From Salinicoccus carnicancri Crm (lineage in GTDB: Bacteria > Bacillota > Bacilli > Staphylococcales > Salinicoccaceae): a stretch of DNA of 64,000 nucleotides. Positions 8,592 through 18,402 of the stretch are shown here, one piece after another. Position 1 is the stretch's first letter. Every line of letters begins with the position of its first letter. A program made the translations under genes and the position numbers. The notes beneath the pieces were generated by a model. The model saw only the letters and a program-made list of their open reading frames with translations. It was not told where the DNA came from and ran no database searches. The stretch covers positions 62,001 to 126,000 of the forward strand of contig NZ_ANAM01000008.1 in NCBI RefSeq assembly GCF_000330705.1. Direction: 5' to 3'.

Positions 8592-11108
8592 ATGTTTACA
8601 GAGAGATTTGCTGTCATAGACTTGGAAACAACCGGAAATAATAAGAATAGGGACAATATCATACAACTGAGTATCGTCTTTGTTGAAAATTTTAAAATTA
8701 CTGACCAGTACACCACTTTTCTCTCTGATGATACTGAAATCAGTCCTTTCATAAGGGAGCTTACCAATATAGAACCCCACATGCTCAAAGGTGCGCCCAA
8801 ATTCCGTGATGTTGCAGATGAGGTTGTCTCCCTCCTTGACGGATGCGTCTTTACTGCACATAATGTCGAATTCGACTACGGTTTTCTGAAAAGTGCACTG
8901 GAACAAAGGGGCATAAGATATGAACCCCGCTATAAGATCGATACCGTTGAACTTTCTAAAATATTCATGCCGACCCTTGAAAAGTTCCAGCTGAATGAAA
9001 TTGCCCAGTCCATCGGCATAACACTTTCAAACGCCCACCGGGCAGATGAGGATGCACGGGCGACTGCAGAACTTCTCATCAGATTGCAGGAAATCATCAC
9101 ATCGATGAACACTGAAACACTGAAGCAGTTGTACCATCTCTCAAAGCCACTGAAGCATAATCTGTCGGATATTCTTTTTCTGACCCTGGCAGAATCGGAT
9201 GACAACCTCTCCGGGGATCTTGAAAAACGGGGATCCGTCCATATGAGAAAACAGCAAGATGTACAAGAGGCTCTCCCCCCGGTGGAAGTAGGGGAACTGT
9301 ACAGCAGGTATATAGATCATACCGGAAATGATTACCGGGAAGACCAGCTGATGCTCGCAAACAGGATATTCGGGGCGTTTGAAACAAAGAACCACCTTGC
9401 TCTGGAAGCCTATACAGGGCTCGGTAAGACTGTCGCTTTCCTCCTTGCAGGCATAAGCTATTATTCCATGTACGGCACAAAGACACTGATTTCAACCAGC
9501 AGAAAAATACTCCAGAAACAGATCATCACCGAGGACCTTGCCACTCTCAAAGAGGCATGCGGATTGGATATTTCTGCTGCAGACCTCAAGGGCAGGGATA
9601 ATTATCTCAACCTGGAAGCATTTGAACTCCTGCTTTCACTTGAAGACGAGAACACAGAAATCATCTACCTCAAGATGAAATTGCTGGTGTGGCTCCTCGA
9701 CACCGAAACCGGGGATTTGTCTGAAATCCATCTCAAAGGGCCCGAGAGGGCGTATTACAGGACGATGGCCATCCAGGCGGGAGAAGGGGGGGCACACCCT
9801 TATTTTGAGCGTGCGCTTGATAAAGCCCGGAATTCGTCAATAATCATCACAAACCATCATTTCCTCCCCGATTGCCTTGACTATGTCATCGGTATAGATT
9901 CAGTGCTGGTCGATGAAGCGCACCAGCTTAAAAATGTGCTTGATGACAGAATGAAATCTGTCTATAGTTACCAGGGTATGAAATTTTTCATCGGACAGAT
10001 CGGTATGGCCTCCCAGGAGCGTCTGCTGCATACCTATATGGCCGACAACAACGAAACCGCAGTATATCTGCTGGAAGATATACTGAAGCATCTCAATCAG
10101 AATATCGACCGGCTGTTCGGTTCGTTTACCGCAGGGAATATGGAGGAGGCACTTCTCCACATCAAAGGCGGGCTGAAATATACAGAAACATTTCTCGGTG
10201 CGATCCGCGGCACCAACAACTATCAGATACTCTACAATCATATGCACCACTACCAGGGGATGCTTTCACTTTTGAAAACCGGGCTGGAGAAGGGCCGTTA
10301 TACCATCGGCAGGGATGACAATTTCCAGAAAACCAAAATATTCATCAGGGACGACAGACAAACAGTCCTTGAGAGCCGGGTGAAAGATCTGTCCTCGACA
10401 GTACTTCTGTCCGGGACACTCGAAGTAAACGGCGGCTTCGGACATCTCACCTACTGGTTCGGTGATCTGCCGTACGGGTCGCAGATCATCAGCAATCCGG
10501 CACTTTTTGAAAATACCAAGCTTTTCATCCCTGAAGACATACCTGATTATGATGTGGACGATGACCGGTTCATATTGGCACTTGTCGATTATATTTCAGT
10601 CTATCTGAGCGAGACGGACAGCAAACTCATGGTGCTTTTTTCAAACTATGAACTGCTCGACAAGGTGGCCGAATACACCGAGGATGTCCAGCTGTTCGAG
10701 GATTACCCTGTATTGAGGCAATCCCGTACAAGCACTCCCGAAAAACTTCTTGCACAGTTCAACCAGCTTGATAAATGTCTGCTCCTCGGAACATCAAGCT
10801 TCAATGAAGGGATAAACATGGAAAGTGCCGGCACCAAATGTCTGATGCTGACCAAACTGCCTTTTCCTGTCCCGACGGACAAAGGATTTAAAAACTTCTA
10901 TAAGACTGACCTGCCAGAGGCTGTTTTCTCATTCCGCCAGATTGCGGGGAGGGTACACAGGCAGCCATCCGACAAAGGTCTGGTGCTGTTATTTGACAGG
11001 CGGATCCTGACCAGGAACTATAAAAATGCATTTCTTAAGTATTTTCCCGAGGAAAATATCATCCACGGCCCACAGGAGACTTTCAAAGGGCTTCTGCGTG
11101 ATTTATAA
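8592..11108 (+). CDS. dinG: DinG-type protein: DnaQ-like 3'-5' exonuclease fused to XPD-like helicase domain
   Basis: An 838-residue protein. Residues 1-165 form a DEDD exonuclease (D10-L-E12, late HRADEDA). The XPD/DinG helicase-like part has Walker A YTGLGKT at 274-280 and DEAH at 441-444. In Fe-S DinG and XPD proteins a cysteine follows KGRxNY; here the sequence is KGRDNYLN, with no cluster cysteines nearby. This agrees with S. aureus DinG, reported to lack the cluster and act as a 3'-5' nuclease. It probably works in DNA repair. It follows birA by 17 bases without panBCD, which intervenes in Bacillus. Confidence 0.92.
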   Translation: MFTERFAVIDLETTGNNKNRDNIIQLSIVFVENFKITDQYTTFLSDDTEISPFIRELTNIEPHMLKGAPKFRDVADEVVSLLDGCVFTAHNVEFDYGFLKSALEQRGIRYEPRYKIDTVELSKIFMPTLEKFQLNEIAQSIGITLSNAHRADEDARATAELLIRLQEIITSMNTETLKQLYHLSKPLKHNLSDILFLTLAESDDNLSGDLEKRGSVHMRKQQDVQEALPPVEVGELYSRYIDHTGNDYREDQLMLANRIFGAFETKNHLALEAYTGLGKTVAFLLAGISYYSMYGTKTLISTSRKILQKQIITEDLATLKEACGLDISAADLKGRDNYLNLEAFELLLSLEDENTEIIYLKMKLLVWLLDTETGDLSEIHLKGPERAYYRTMAIQAGEGGAHPYFERALDKARNSSIIITNHHFLPDCLDYVIGIDSVLVDEAHQLKNVLDDRMKSVYSYQGMKFFIGQIGMASQERLLHTYMADNNETAVYLLEDILKHLNQNIDRLFGSFTAGNMEEALLHIKGGLKYTETFLGAIRGTNNYQILYNHMHHYQGMLSLLKTGLEKGRYTIGRDDNFQKTKIFIRDDRQTVLESRVKDLSSTVLLSGTLEVNGGFGHLTYWFGDLPYGSQIISNPALFENTKLFIPEDIPDYDVDDDRFILALVDYISVYLSETDSKLMVLFSNYELLDKVAEYTEDVQLFEDYPVLRQSRTSTPEKLLAQFNQLDKCLLLGTSSFNEGINMESAGTKCLMLTKLPFPVPTDKGFKNFYKTDLPEAVFSFRQIAGRVHRQPSDKGLVLLFDRRILTRNYKNAFLKYFPEENIIHGPQETFKGLLRDL

Positions 11109-11138
11109 TGACCATATCAACATAAAAGGAGAAGGAAC

Positions 11139-12326
11139 ATGCAAATCTCAGATCGTATTAAAAATGTAACCCCGAGTCAGACGCTCGCGATCACTGCCAA
11201 GTCCAGGGATCTCAAAGCACAGGGTGTAGATGTCATCGGTCTTGGGGCAGGAGAGCCTGACTTCAACACTCCGGATGAAATCATCGACAAGGCGTATGAA
11301 TCACTGAAAGCGGGCAAGACCAAATATACTGCAGCAGCAGGGATACCCGAGCTTAAAAGTGCAATCATCAATAAGATGGAGAAGGATCACGGACTTGTAT
11401 ATGAACCTTCCGAAGTATTCGTCGGCAATGGTGCAAAACATGTACTCTACAACCTGTTCCAGGCCACTTTGAACCCGGGTGATGAAGTGATCATACCGGT
11501 ACCTTACTGGGTAAGCTACACAGAGCAGGTGAAACTGGCCGGAGGCAATCCTGTCATCATGCCGACAGACGAATCCACCTCCTTCAAGGTGACACCCGAA
11601 ATCATCGACGGGTTCCTCACCGATAAGACCCGCATGCTGCTGCTCAACTCGCCAAGCAATCCGAGCGGTATGGTCTATACCCGTGAAGAGCTTGAGGCAC
11701 TGGCAGCATATATCGAAGAGAAGGATCTCATCGTGGTGGCGGATGAAATATATGAAACGCTCGTCTATGACAGCGAACATATTTCCATTGCTTCATTGAG
11801 CAACAGGATGAAGGAGAATACTTTCGTCATCAACGGTGTAAGTAAATCCCATGCAATGACAGGGTGGAGAATCGGATACTGCTGCGGCAACAGTGGAGTC
11901 GTCAAAGCAATGACCGACCTGACCAGCCATTCCACATCAAATCCGGTGACGCCGTCACAGTGGGCAGCGATAGCCGCATATGAAATGGATGATTCATTCA
12001 CACGTGAATATAACCGCACCTTCCATGAACGACGGGATGCAGCCTATGAGAAACTGATGGAAATCCCTTACATTACGTGTATAAAACCGCAGGGCGCATT
12101 CTATCTGTTCCCGAATTTCAGTGAATGTGCGGAACGCTGTGGATTCGATTCAGTGGATGCATTTGTGAATGCAGTCCTGGAAGAGGTTTACGTGGCTGTC
12201 GTTCCAGGCTCCGGATTCGGATCTCCGGATAATATCAGGCTCAGCTACTCTTTGAGCATCGAAGATATGAATGAAGCGCTTGAACGCATCAGAAAATTTG
12301 TATTACAGAGAACAGAAGGAGCTTAA
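11139..12326 (+). CDS. aspB: Aspartate aminotransferase (class I PLP-dependent)
   Basis: Interconverts aspartate plus 2-oxoglutarate with oxaloacetate plus glutamate, in the cytoplasm. It is a 395-residue fold-type I enzyme. The PLP lysine is K236 in [19 protein letters not shown] and the ADEIYE segment bind the cofactor. ATG 11139 follows AAAGGAGAAGG. asnS starts 8 bases after the stop, so aspartate supply and asparaginyl-tRNA synthesis are paired, as in Bacillus. Confidence 0.95.
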   Translation: MQISDRIKNVTPSQTLAITAKSRDLKAQGVDVIGLGAGEPDFNTPDEIIDKAYESLKAGKTKYTAAAGIPELKSAIINKMEKDHGLVYEPSEVFVGNGAKHVLYNLFQATLNPGDEVIIPVPYWVSYTEQVKLAGGNPVIMPTDESTSFKVTPEIIDGFLTDKTRMLLLNSPSNPSGMVYTREELEALAAYIEEKDLIVVADEIYETLVYDSEHISIASLSNRMKENTFVINGVSKSHAMTGWRIGYCCGNSGVVKAMTDLTSHSTSNPVTPSQWAAIAAYEMDDSFTREYNRTFHERRDAAYEKLMEIPYITCIKPQGAFYLFPNFSECAERCGFDSVDAFVNAVLEEVYVAVVPGSGFGSPDNIRLSYSLSIEDMNEALERIRKFVLQRTEGA

Positions 12327-12334
12327 AAACAGAT

Positions 12335-13624
12335 ATGAAGATTTCAATAAACCAGGTACCCCAATATGAAGGCACGGAGGTTACAATCGGATGCTGGCTG
12401 CTTCAAAAGCGCGGAAGCGGGAAAATACAATTTCTCCAGTTGAGGGATGGTACCGGCTTCATGCAGGCTGTTGTAGTCAAAGCCTCAGATGAAGAACTCT
12501 TCGCTGCAGCGAAGGGGCTGAACCAGGAAACATCCATGTATGTAACAGGCACGATCAAATCCGATGAGCGCTCTTCCTTTGGATACGAAATGGAAGTCTC
12601 CGGCATCGAGATCATCCATGAAGCGGAAGGCTACCCGATCACTCCCAAGAATCACGGACCTGAATTCCTCATGGACAACCGCCATCTGTGGCTGAGATCC
12701 CGCAAACAGCATGCGGTGATGAATGTCAGGAACCAGATCATCAGAAGCACTTACAACTTCTTCTTTGAAAACGGCTATAAGAAAATCGACCCGCCTATTC
12801 TGACCAGCAGTTCACCGGAAGGCACAACCGAACTGTTCCACACAAAATACTTCGAAGAGGATGCTTTCCTGTCACAGAGCGGCCAGCTCTATGCTGAAGC
12901 GGCAGCTATGGCCCATGGCAAAGTCTTTTCATTCGGCCCGACATTCCGTGCGGAAAAATCGAAGACGCGAAGACATCTGATCGAATTCTGGATGATTGAA
13001 CCTGAAATGGCGTTCTACAACCACGAAGACAGTCTCAAAGTACAGGAGGAGTATGTGGAATATCTTGTTACGGATGTACTTGAACACTGCATGCTCGACC
13101 TTGAGGCACTCGGCCGTGATACCTCCGTCCTCGAAAAGATAAAGGCGCCGTTCCCGCGCATCACATATACGGATGCGATTGAACTGCTCAAGGAAAAGGG
13201 CTTTGATGATATCGAGTGGGGTGAGGACTTCGGCGCGCCGCATGAAACGGAAATCGCAAATCATTTCGATCTTCCCGTATTCATCGTGAACTATCCGAAA
13301 GAGATAAAGTCCTTCTACATGGAAGAGAATCCGGAGGACCCACGGACAGTGCTGTGCGCAGATCTGATTGCTCCTGAAGGCTACGGAGAAGTAATCGGCG
13401 GCAGCCAGAGGATACATGATTATGACACACTCAAACAGAAGATTGTAGACAATGGTCTGGACCTTGCCGCATATGAATGGTACCTGGACCTCCGCAAATA
13501 CGGAAGCGTACCGCACTCCGGTTTCGGACTGGGCCTTGAGAGAACCGTTGCGTGGCTGAGCGGTGTTCAGCATGTCAGGGAAACAGCACCATTCCCGCGT
13601 CTGTTGAACCGTCTTTATCCATAA
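12335..13624 (+). CDS. asnS: Asparaginyl-tRNA synthetase
   Basis: Class II aminoacyl-tRNA synthetase charging tRNA-Asn. The N-terminal OB-fold anticodon-binding domain covers about residues 15-100, and the catalytic core carries [19 protein letters not shown] (motif 2) and [13 protein letters not shown] (motif 3). The 429-residue length is normal. It shares a transcript with aspB. A hairpin lies just after the stop, and no T-box leader is present upstream. Confidence 0.95.
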   Translation: MKISINQVPQYEGTEVTIGCWLLQKRGSGKIQFLQLRDGTGFMQAVVVKASDEELFAAAKGLNQETSMYVTGTIKSDERSSFGYEMEVSGIEIIHEAEGYPITPKNHGPEFLMDNRHLWLRSRKQHAVMNVRNQIIRSTYNFFFENGYKKIDPPILTSSSPEGTTELFHTKYFEEDAFLSQSGQLYAEAAAMAHGKVFSFGPTFRAEKSKTRRHLIEFWMIEPEMAFYNHEDSLKVQEEYVEYLVTDVLEHCMLDLEALGRDTSVLEKIKAPFPRITYTDAIELLKEKGFDDIEWGEDFGAPHETEIANHFDLPVFIVNYPKEIKSFYMEENPEDPRTVLCADLIAPEGYGEVIGGSQRIHDYDTLKQKIVDNGLDLAAYEWYLDLRKYGSVPHSGFGLGLERTVAWLSGVQHVRETAPFPRLLNRLYP

Positions 13625-13630
13625 TTTAAA

Positions 13631-13655
13631 ATATCGCCTCCGGGCGATATTTTTC
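13631..13655 (+). terminator. Hairpin between asnS and dnaD (weak terminator or attenuator)
   Basis: Perfect 8-base stem ATATCGCC/GGCGATAT with loop TCCG, followed by only four to five T residues. The dnaD ribosome site starts a few bases later, so partial read-through into dnaD is likely. Confidence 0.6.
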
Positions 13656-13671
13656 ATAAGGAGATACAAAT

Positions 13672-14295
13672 ATGCTTGAAAGATATATGCATTATATCAA
13701 TGTACCTGTAAATAAAATCCTGATAGACAAATACGGCACCCTGGGAGTGGATGAACGCACACTCGTCGTCCTTATACGCCTGATGGACATTCATGATACC
13801 TCTGATCAGCTGCCGGATTTCAAGACACTTTCTGCCCACACAACGATGTCGGAAAATGATATTTCGAAGATCATGGAAAACCTTATACAAAAAGGCCTGA
13901 TTGAAGTGGAGACTGTAAAGGACCAGGGCAAGTTCATCGAACGTTTCAATCTGGACCCCCTGTTCAATAAGCTTATCAAGGCTCTGGATACCGGTATTGA
14001 AGATAAAAAGAAGGACCAGTCGGAGATCAGGGAACTGTTCGAGTATGTGGAACGGCTTTACGGCAGGGTAATCAGTCCGAATGAATTTCAGCGTATGAAC
14101 AGCTGGCTGGATGATTCAGGTCACACTCCTGAAAAAATCAAGGAAGCAATAGATATTGCCTATCAGAACCAGGTAACGTCGCTCCAATATGTTGAACGCA
14201 TATTGAACAGTACCGACAACAGAAAAGAAGAGCAGGGCGCCCATAAGAGAATGCCGGTCCGTTCCTGGCTGGAAGGAGAAGATGTATTTGATTAG
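13672..14295 (+). CDS. dnaD: DNA replication initiation protein DnaD
   Basis: Primosome component helping load the replicative helicase at oriC and at restarting forks in Firmicutes. It has 207 residues. The N-terminal winged-helix domain covers about residues 1-110 (SENDISKIMENLIQKGLIEV). The C-terminal DnaD/DnaB2 domain ends in a LQYVERIL helix of the YxxxIL type that binds single-stranded DNA. Start ATG 13672 follows AAGGAGA. It overlaps nth by 14 bases; dnaD-nth-ypoC order matches Bacillus. Confidence 0.93.
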   Translation: MLERYMHYINVPVNKILIDKYGTLGVDERTLVVLIRLMDIHDTSDQLPDFKTLSAHTTMSENDISKIMENLIQKGLIEVETVKDQGKFIERFNLDPLFNKLIKALDTGIEDKKKDQSEIRELFEYVERLYGRVISPNEFQRMNSWLDDSGHTPEKIKEAIDIAYQNQVTSLQYVERILNSTDNRKEEQGAHKRMPVRSWLEGEDVFD

Positions 14296-14944
14296 TGCCA
14301 AAAAAACGATGGAAATGATTGATAAGATCGACATGATGTTCCCGGACGCGGAATGTGAACTCATCCACAAAAACTCTTTCGAGCTGACCATTGCAGTGCT
14401 GCTCTCGGCCCAATGCACCGACAATCTTGTCAACAGAGTGACACGGGAGCTGTTCAAAAAGTATAAGACACCTGAAGACTTTCTGATGGTGGAGCTCGCA
14501 GAACTTGAAAATGACATCAGGTCCATAGGTCTGTTCCGCAACAAAGCAAAAAACATCCAGAAACTGTGCCGTGATCTCATCAACCGCTATGACGGCGAAA
14601 TACCGGGCAATTATGATGATCTGGTGAGCCTCGCCGGAGTAGGGCGGAAAACTGCCAACGTCGTACTGTCAGTAGCATTTGATGCACCGAGGATTGCAGT
14701 GGACACACATGTTGAACGGGTGACAAAACGCCTTGGTGTCGCCCGCTACAAAGATTCCGTGCTCGAAGTCGAACGGACATTGATGAAAAAGATCCCCTCT
14801 GAAAGATGGAGCAAAACCCATCATCAGCTCATCTTCTTCGGACGCTACCACTGTCTGTCAAGGTCGCCCAAATGTGATATCTGCCCGCTGCTGGAAGACT
14901 GCCGGGAAGGGCAGAAGCGCATGAAAGCGAAAGCCAGCCAATGA
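14282..14944 (+). CDS. nth: Endonuclease III
   Basis: Bifunctional DNA glycosylase/AP lyase that removes oxidised pyrimidines. The helix-hairpin-helix has catalytic K123 (LAGVGRKTANVV) and D141 (VDTHVERV). The [4Fe-4S] ligands are C191-x6-C198-x2-C201-x5-C207. It has 220 residues, the normal size. ATG 14282 lies only about 2 bases after AAGGAGA; TTG 14288 would have better spacing and is a real alternative. It overlaps dnaD upstream and ypoC downstream (ATGA), so all three are probably translated together. Confidence 0.95.
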   Translation: MYLISAKKTMEMIDKIDMMFPDAECELIHKNSFELTIAVLLSAQCTDNLVNRVTRELFKKYKTPEDFLMVELAELENDIRSIGLFRNKAKNIQKLCRDLINRYDGEIPGNYDDLVSLAGVGRKTANVVLSVAFDAPRIAVDTHVERVTKRLGVARYKDSVLEVERTLMKKIPSERWSKTHHQLIFFGRYHCLSRSPKCDICPLLEDCREGQKRMKAKASQ

Positions 14945-15216
14945 CTATAGAAGAAATGTATGAATGCCTGATTGAAAACGCCAAAACTCCCGACCGTACA
15001 ATATACAACCAGTTCAGGAATGAAATCGTGGAACATATCAAACGGACAATCATTTCAGATGCACCGCAAGATTCGGGGACAATTCTCCCGCTCAACTACA
15101 GGGAACGGATGGACTACATCGATGCAAGACCCTGCCGGTACCACAGCATCATCCAGCTGAAAAACATTTATGATGAATTCAATAAACGCAGCGCTTCATA
15201 CCATGCCAGAAGATAG
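14941..15216 (+). CDS. ypoC: YpoC-like protein
   Basis: A 91-residue protein of unknown function. Its start overlaps the nth stop in an ATGA. The C-terminal half (YRERMDYIDARPCRYHSI, then QLKNIYDEFNKR) fits the YpoC family found directly after nth in Bacilli. It lacks signal peptide and membrane segments. It is shorter than Bacillus YpoC, keeping mainly the conserved C-terminal domain. A long palindromic terminator follows. Confidence 0.78.
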   Translation: MTIEEMYECLIENAKTPDRTIYNQFRNEIVEHIKRTIISDAPQDSGTILPLNYRERMDYIDARPCRYHSIIQLKNIYDEFNKRSASYHARR

Positions 15217-15258
15217 AACAGCGCCCCGGGTCAAATTGACCCGGGGCGCTGTTTTGTC
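15217..15258. terminator. Bidirectional terminator between ypoC and ponA
   Basis: Near-perfect palindrome: 18-base arms 15217-15234 and 15236-15253 with one central base, GC-rich core GCGCCCCGGG. It separates two convergent genes. The T run is short (TTTT) on the plus strand and poorer on the minus strand. Confidence 0.8.
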
Positions 15259-17699
15259 TATGCGGCGCTGTCGCCTGATTCTTCAGTTGGTTCTTCCTGT
15301 GGTTCCGACTCTTCTGTAGCTTCTTCCTGTGTCGGCTCCTCGGTGGTTTCCTCTTCGGTGGTTTCTTCTTCTGTCGGTTCCTCCGTAGTCTCCTCTTCGG
15401 TCTCTTCCTCAGTCGGCTCCTCGGTAGTTTCCTCTTCGGCAGTCTCTTCTTCTGTCGGTTCCTCCGTGGTCTCCTCTTCAGTCTCTTCCTCTTCACGCTG
15501 CTGTTCCGCTTCTCTTCGTGCGCGTTCTTCAGCCTGTTGCTGCTGGCGCTCTCTGCGCTCCTCTTCTGCACGCTGCTCTTCCTGTCTGTCCTGATAGCTT
15601 TGGAGTTCTTCACTGCCACGGACCGCCAGCTCTCCGCCGGAGATGTCGACTACGCTGTCCGGCCGCTTGAAATCCTGGCCGTTATACGTCGAAATCGACT
15701 GCATGATATCCCGGAAGAACCATTGCGGCGTGATCTGCTCATCCTGCCCGACAAATGATGTGTCTCCATTTTCTTCCGTGGCGGTGAAACCGGTCCAGAC
15801 ACTCATAGTATACTCAGGAGTATATCCGACCATCCATGCATCTTTGGCTGCATTATCCGGCAGATTGTGCTCTTCCCTGACAGACCTGGAGTAGGAGGTC
15901 GTCCCCGTCTTTCCGGCAATATTCAGCCCGTCCATCTGGATATAATCGGCACTTCCGTATGACTCAAATGTCCCTTTGAGCATGTCGGTGAGCATATATG
16001 CCGTGTAGTCCTCCATCGCCTGCCGCGACTCGCTTTCAAATTCGATTGTTTCTCCTTCATCGGTCTCTACATAGCGGATGGACTGTGCCTCATTATAGGT
16101 GCCGCCGTTGCCGAGAGTGGAGTAGGCCTCCGCCATCTGCATCGGGCTGAATGTCGATTGGCTTCCGCCAAGGACATCATTGAACGATAGTGAGTAGTTG
16201 CCATCCTCTTTCTCACTGTAATCAAGGCCCGTCTTCCCGGCGAATTCCTCGGACGCATTGTCACCGGCTTCGTCCCTGACTGTTTCGAATGTCTTGACCG
16301 CTGGAATATTGAAACTCTGCCTTAATGCATCACGCATGGTCACTTCACCGTGGTCCTGCATGTCATAGTTGTAGATCGTGTTGTCATGTCCTTTGGGGCT
16401 GTATTCATACTCATCTTCAATCTTATGATCCGTCCGCCATTCCATGTTTTCAATCGCGGGTCCGTATGAAAGGAAAGGCTTCATGGTGGAACCGGCGTTC
16501 TTCGGTGTCAGGGCCTGGTTATGGTTGACAACTTCCCTGTAATCCCGCCCGCCTGTGACTGCGACGAGGTTTCCTGTCTCTGTATCCAGGATGCTGGAGG
16601 CAAGATTGAAATGCTCGCTCTGGAATTTAGGGTTGTAATAGTAATCCTCGTTGTCCGCCATACCCTGCAGCTGCCTCTGGATGTCCGCATCCATATTTGT
16701 ATAGATATCGAGTCCACTTGCAAGCGCCTCGGACAGTTCCATACCTTCGAATTTTTCATTCCTCTGCAGTTCCTGCTTGATCACATTGATATAGGAGGCA
16801 TATTCCGGATCCTCCGGCTCAATATCCGCACGTTCTTCCTCGGTGCGCGCAACAAGATTTGCAGTAATATCTGTGTTGATTGCTTCATCGTACTGCTCCT
16901 GTGTAATCCTTTCATGATTCAACATCTGATAGAGTACTGTATGTGCCCGTTTCGTCCCCTGTTCCGGATCTATATAGAGATTATACCGGTTAGGGAGCTG
17001 CGGCAGACCGGCCAGATATGCTGATTCGGCCAGATTGAGCTCTTCCAGCTCCTTGTCGAAATAGTAATTGCTGGCAGTCCTTATACCGTATATCCCGTCG
17101 GAATAATAGATTTTGTTCAAATACATTTCGAGTATTTCATCTTTGGAATATTCCTGCTCCAGACGATAGGCAAGATAGGCCTCCTGGGCCTTCCTTTCGA
17201 TTGTCTTATCCGCTGTCAGGAATGCCCTTTTGACAACCTGCTGTGTAACCGTACTCGCTCCCTCGCTGCCGAAGCCGTTCGAAAGGTTGCTGAGCACCGC
17301 ACCGCCAAGCCGGAAGAAATCTATCGCCCCGTGCTCGTAGAATCTGTCGTCCTCGATGGCAAGTACGGCATCCGTCATCTGTCCGGGTACATTATCTATC
17401 TCAACGAGTTCTCTTTTCTGACCCTGGTACAGTGTGGTGACGAGATTGTCATCCTTATCATATACGCGCGCAGGTATCGGATCTTTCAGCTTCTCTTCAC
17501 TGAATGCCGGGGCATTGGATGCATAATAGGCAAAGAGGAATGAACCCAGCACCAGCATCACAAGTCCAATCAGAACCGCCCAAAGCAGTATCCGTTTGAT
17601 GAGGGACGACCGGGACATCTTCCCTTTATCCTTTTTCCGGCCTGCTGCCGTTTTTTTCCGGCCCGGCCTGCCTGTCCTTTTATAGTTATTCTGATCCAT
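15258..17699 (-). CDS. ponA: Class A penicillin-binding protein 1 (transglycosylase/transpeptidase)
   Basis: Polymerises and cross-links peptidoglycan at the outer membrane face. Residues 33-60 form the membrane anchor after a basic cytoplasmic tail. The GT51 domain has catalytic E116 (EDDRFYEHG). The transpeptidase domain has S404-T-M-K407, SFN at 462-464 and KTG at 597-599. From about residue 695 the protein becomes a charged Glu/Gln/Arg helix and then, at 739-813, a Glu/Thr/Pro tail of imperfect TTEEPTEEE units. The tail is outside the enzyme fold and is presumably extracytoplasmic. The gene pairs with recU, with only 3 bases between them, as in Bacillus and Staphylococcus. Confidence 0.95.
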   Translation of the reverse strand: MDQNNYKRTGRPGRKKTAAGRKKDKGKMSRSSLIKRILLWAVLIGLVMLVLGSFLFAYYASNAPAFSEEKLKDPIPARVYDKDDNLVTTLYQGQKRELVEIDNVPGQMTDAVLAIEDDRFYEHGAIDFFRLGGAVLSNLSNGFGSEGASTVTQQVVKRAFLTADKTIERKAQEAYLAYRLEQEYSKDEILEMYLNKIYYSDGIYGIRTASNYYFDKELEELNLAESAYLAGLPQLPNRYNLYIDPEQGTKRAHTVLYQMLNHERITQEQYDEAINTDITANLVARTEEERADIEPEDPEYASYINVIKQELQRNEKFEGMELSEALASGLDIYTNMDADIQRQLQGMADNEDYYYNPKFQSEHFNLASSILDTETGNLVAVTGGRDYREVVNHNQALTPKNAGSTMKPFLSYGPAIENMEWRTDHKIEDEYEYSPKGHDNTIYNYDMQDHGEVTMRDALRQSFNIPAVKTFETVRDEAGDNASEEFAGKTGLDYSEKEDGNYSLSFNDVLGGSQSTFSPMQMAEAYSTLGNGGTYNEAQSIRYVETDEGETIEFESESRQAMEDYTAYMLTDMLKGTFESYGSADYIQMDGLNIAGKTGTTSYSRSVREEHNLPDNAAKDAWMVGYTPEYTMSVWTGFTATEENGDTSFVGQDEQITPQWFFRDIMQSISTYNGQDFKRPDSVVDISGGELAVRGSEELQSYQDRQEEQRAEEERRERQQQQAEERARREAEQQREEEETEEETTEEPTEEETAEEETTEEPTEEETEEETTEEPTEEETTEEETTEEPTQEEATEESEPQEEPTEESGDSAA
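15261..15485 (-). repeat. Degenerate tandem repeat coding the acidic PonA tail
   Basis: About 225 bases encoding the last 75 residues of PonA, built of imperfect TTEEPTEEE and EETTEEP units. The DNA is a run of related GAA/GAG/ACC triplet blocks and is prone to length change. It is part of the coding sequence, not a separate element. Confidence 0.8.
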
Positions 17700-17702
17700 T
17701 AT

Positions 17703-18314
17703 CTAATCTCCATTCTCAAAATAAAATTCATCAACGGCTGCAAGATAGTCGATTCTCGGATTGATGCCTGTGCTCAGAGAAAGGCTGTCTTCTTTGATAT
17801 CAGTATAGCGTATGGACTTCCTTCCATCATCCAAAAACCTTTCCCAGTAGGGAAGGAACTTTTCAAAAGGCATCATGTAGGTTTCATCATAGAGTGTGAA
17901 TTTGATTATGATGAAAACTATGCCCCCGTGCAGATGGCACTGGTGCATATGGCGCACCTGATGCTCATGGATGTTGATGAACGGGAAACGTGTTTCATTT
18001 CTCGTTTCCTTTGCTTCAAAATCGATATATTTCCCTTTGTAGAGACCATTGTAGTCACTCGTCGACGGTACTTTGAAATAGGCTTCATTTATTTTGGCTT
18101 TGTTTCTGGAAGGATAATCAACGTTTACGACCTGGACGGGTGTCGGCTTCTTATGGATCACCGCGCGGCCGTGCTCCAGATAGTAGCTGTTTGCAAAGTC
18201 CAGATCCTTCTCAAGCGTCATGCCCCTTGAGCCGTAGCGCACTTCACCGCCTTTACTGCGGCCGGCACCGGGTTTTTTCTGCCTCCCGGGCCTCGTACCT
18301 TTAGGATACTTCAT
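17703..18314 (-). CDS. recU: Holliday junction resolvase RecU
   Basis: Cuts Holliday junctions during recombination and chromosome segregation. The nuclease core DYNGLYKGKYIDFEAKET carries the acidic and lysine residues of the active site, and HKKPTPVQVVNVDYP is the family signature. I chose ATG at 18314 (203 residues, MKYPKG) because GGAAGG lies 8 bases upstream; the ATG at 18320 is only 2 bases from it. The N-terminal 35 residues are basic and disordered. It is co-transcribed with ponA and divergent from yppE. Confidence 0.93.
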   Translation of the reverse strand: MKYPKGTRPGRQKKPGAGRSKGGEVRYGSRGMTLEKDLDFANSYYLEHGRAVIHKKPTPVQVVNVDYPSRNKAKINEAYFKVPSTSDYNGLYKGKYIDFEAKETRNETRFPFINIHEHQVRHMHQCHLHGGIVFIIIKFTLYDETYMMPFEKFLPYWERFLDDGRKSIRYTDIKEDSLSLSTGINPRIDYLAAVDEFYFENGD

Positions 18315-18402
18315 TAACATCGCCTTCCATATTTCTGTATGATGATATTATAATATTATACAATAAAATAAGTGAAATAAACCAATCATAATTATAGGGA
18401 GT

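Noticed and set aside
12929-13669. 246-codon minus-strand open frame
   Set aside because: It is antisense to asnS and shows no family signature.
15261-15485. CRISPR-like or intergenic repeat array
   Set aside because: The repeats are in frame, imperfect, have no unique spacers and code for the PonA tail.
15343-15594. Serine/valine-rich plus-strand frame (83 codons)
   Set aside because: It is the complement of the PonA acidic repeat; its low complexity is inherited from that repeat.
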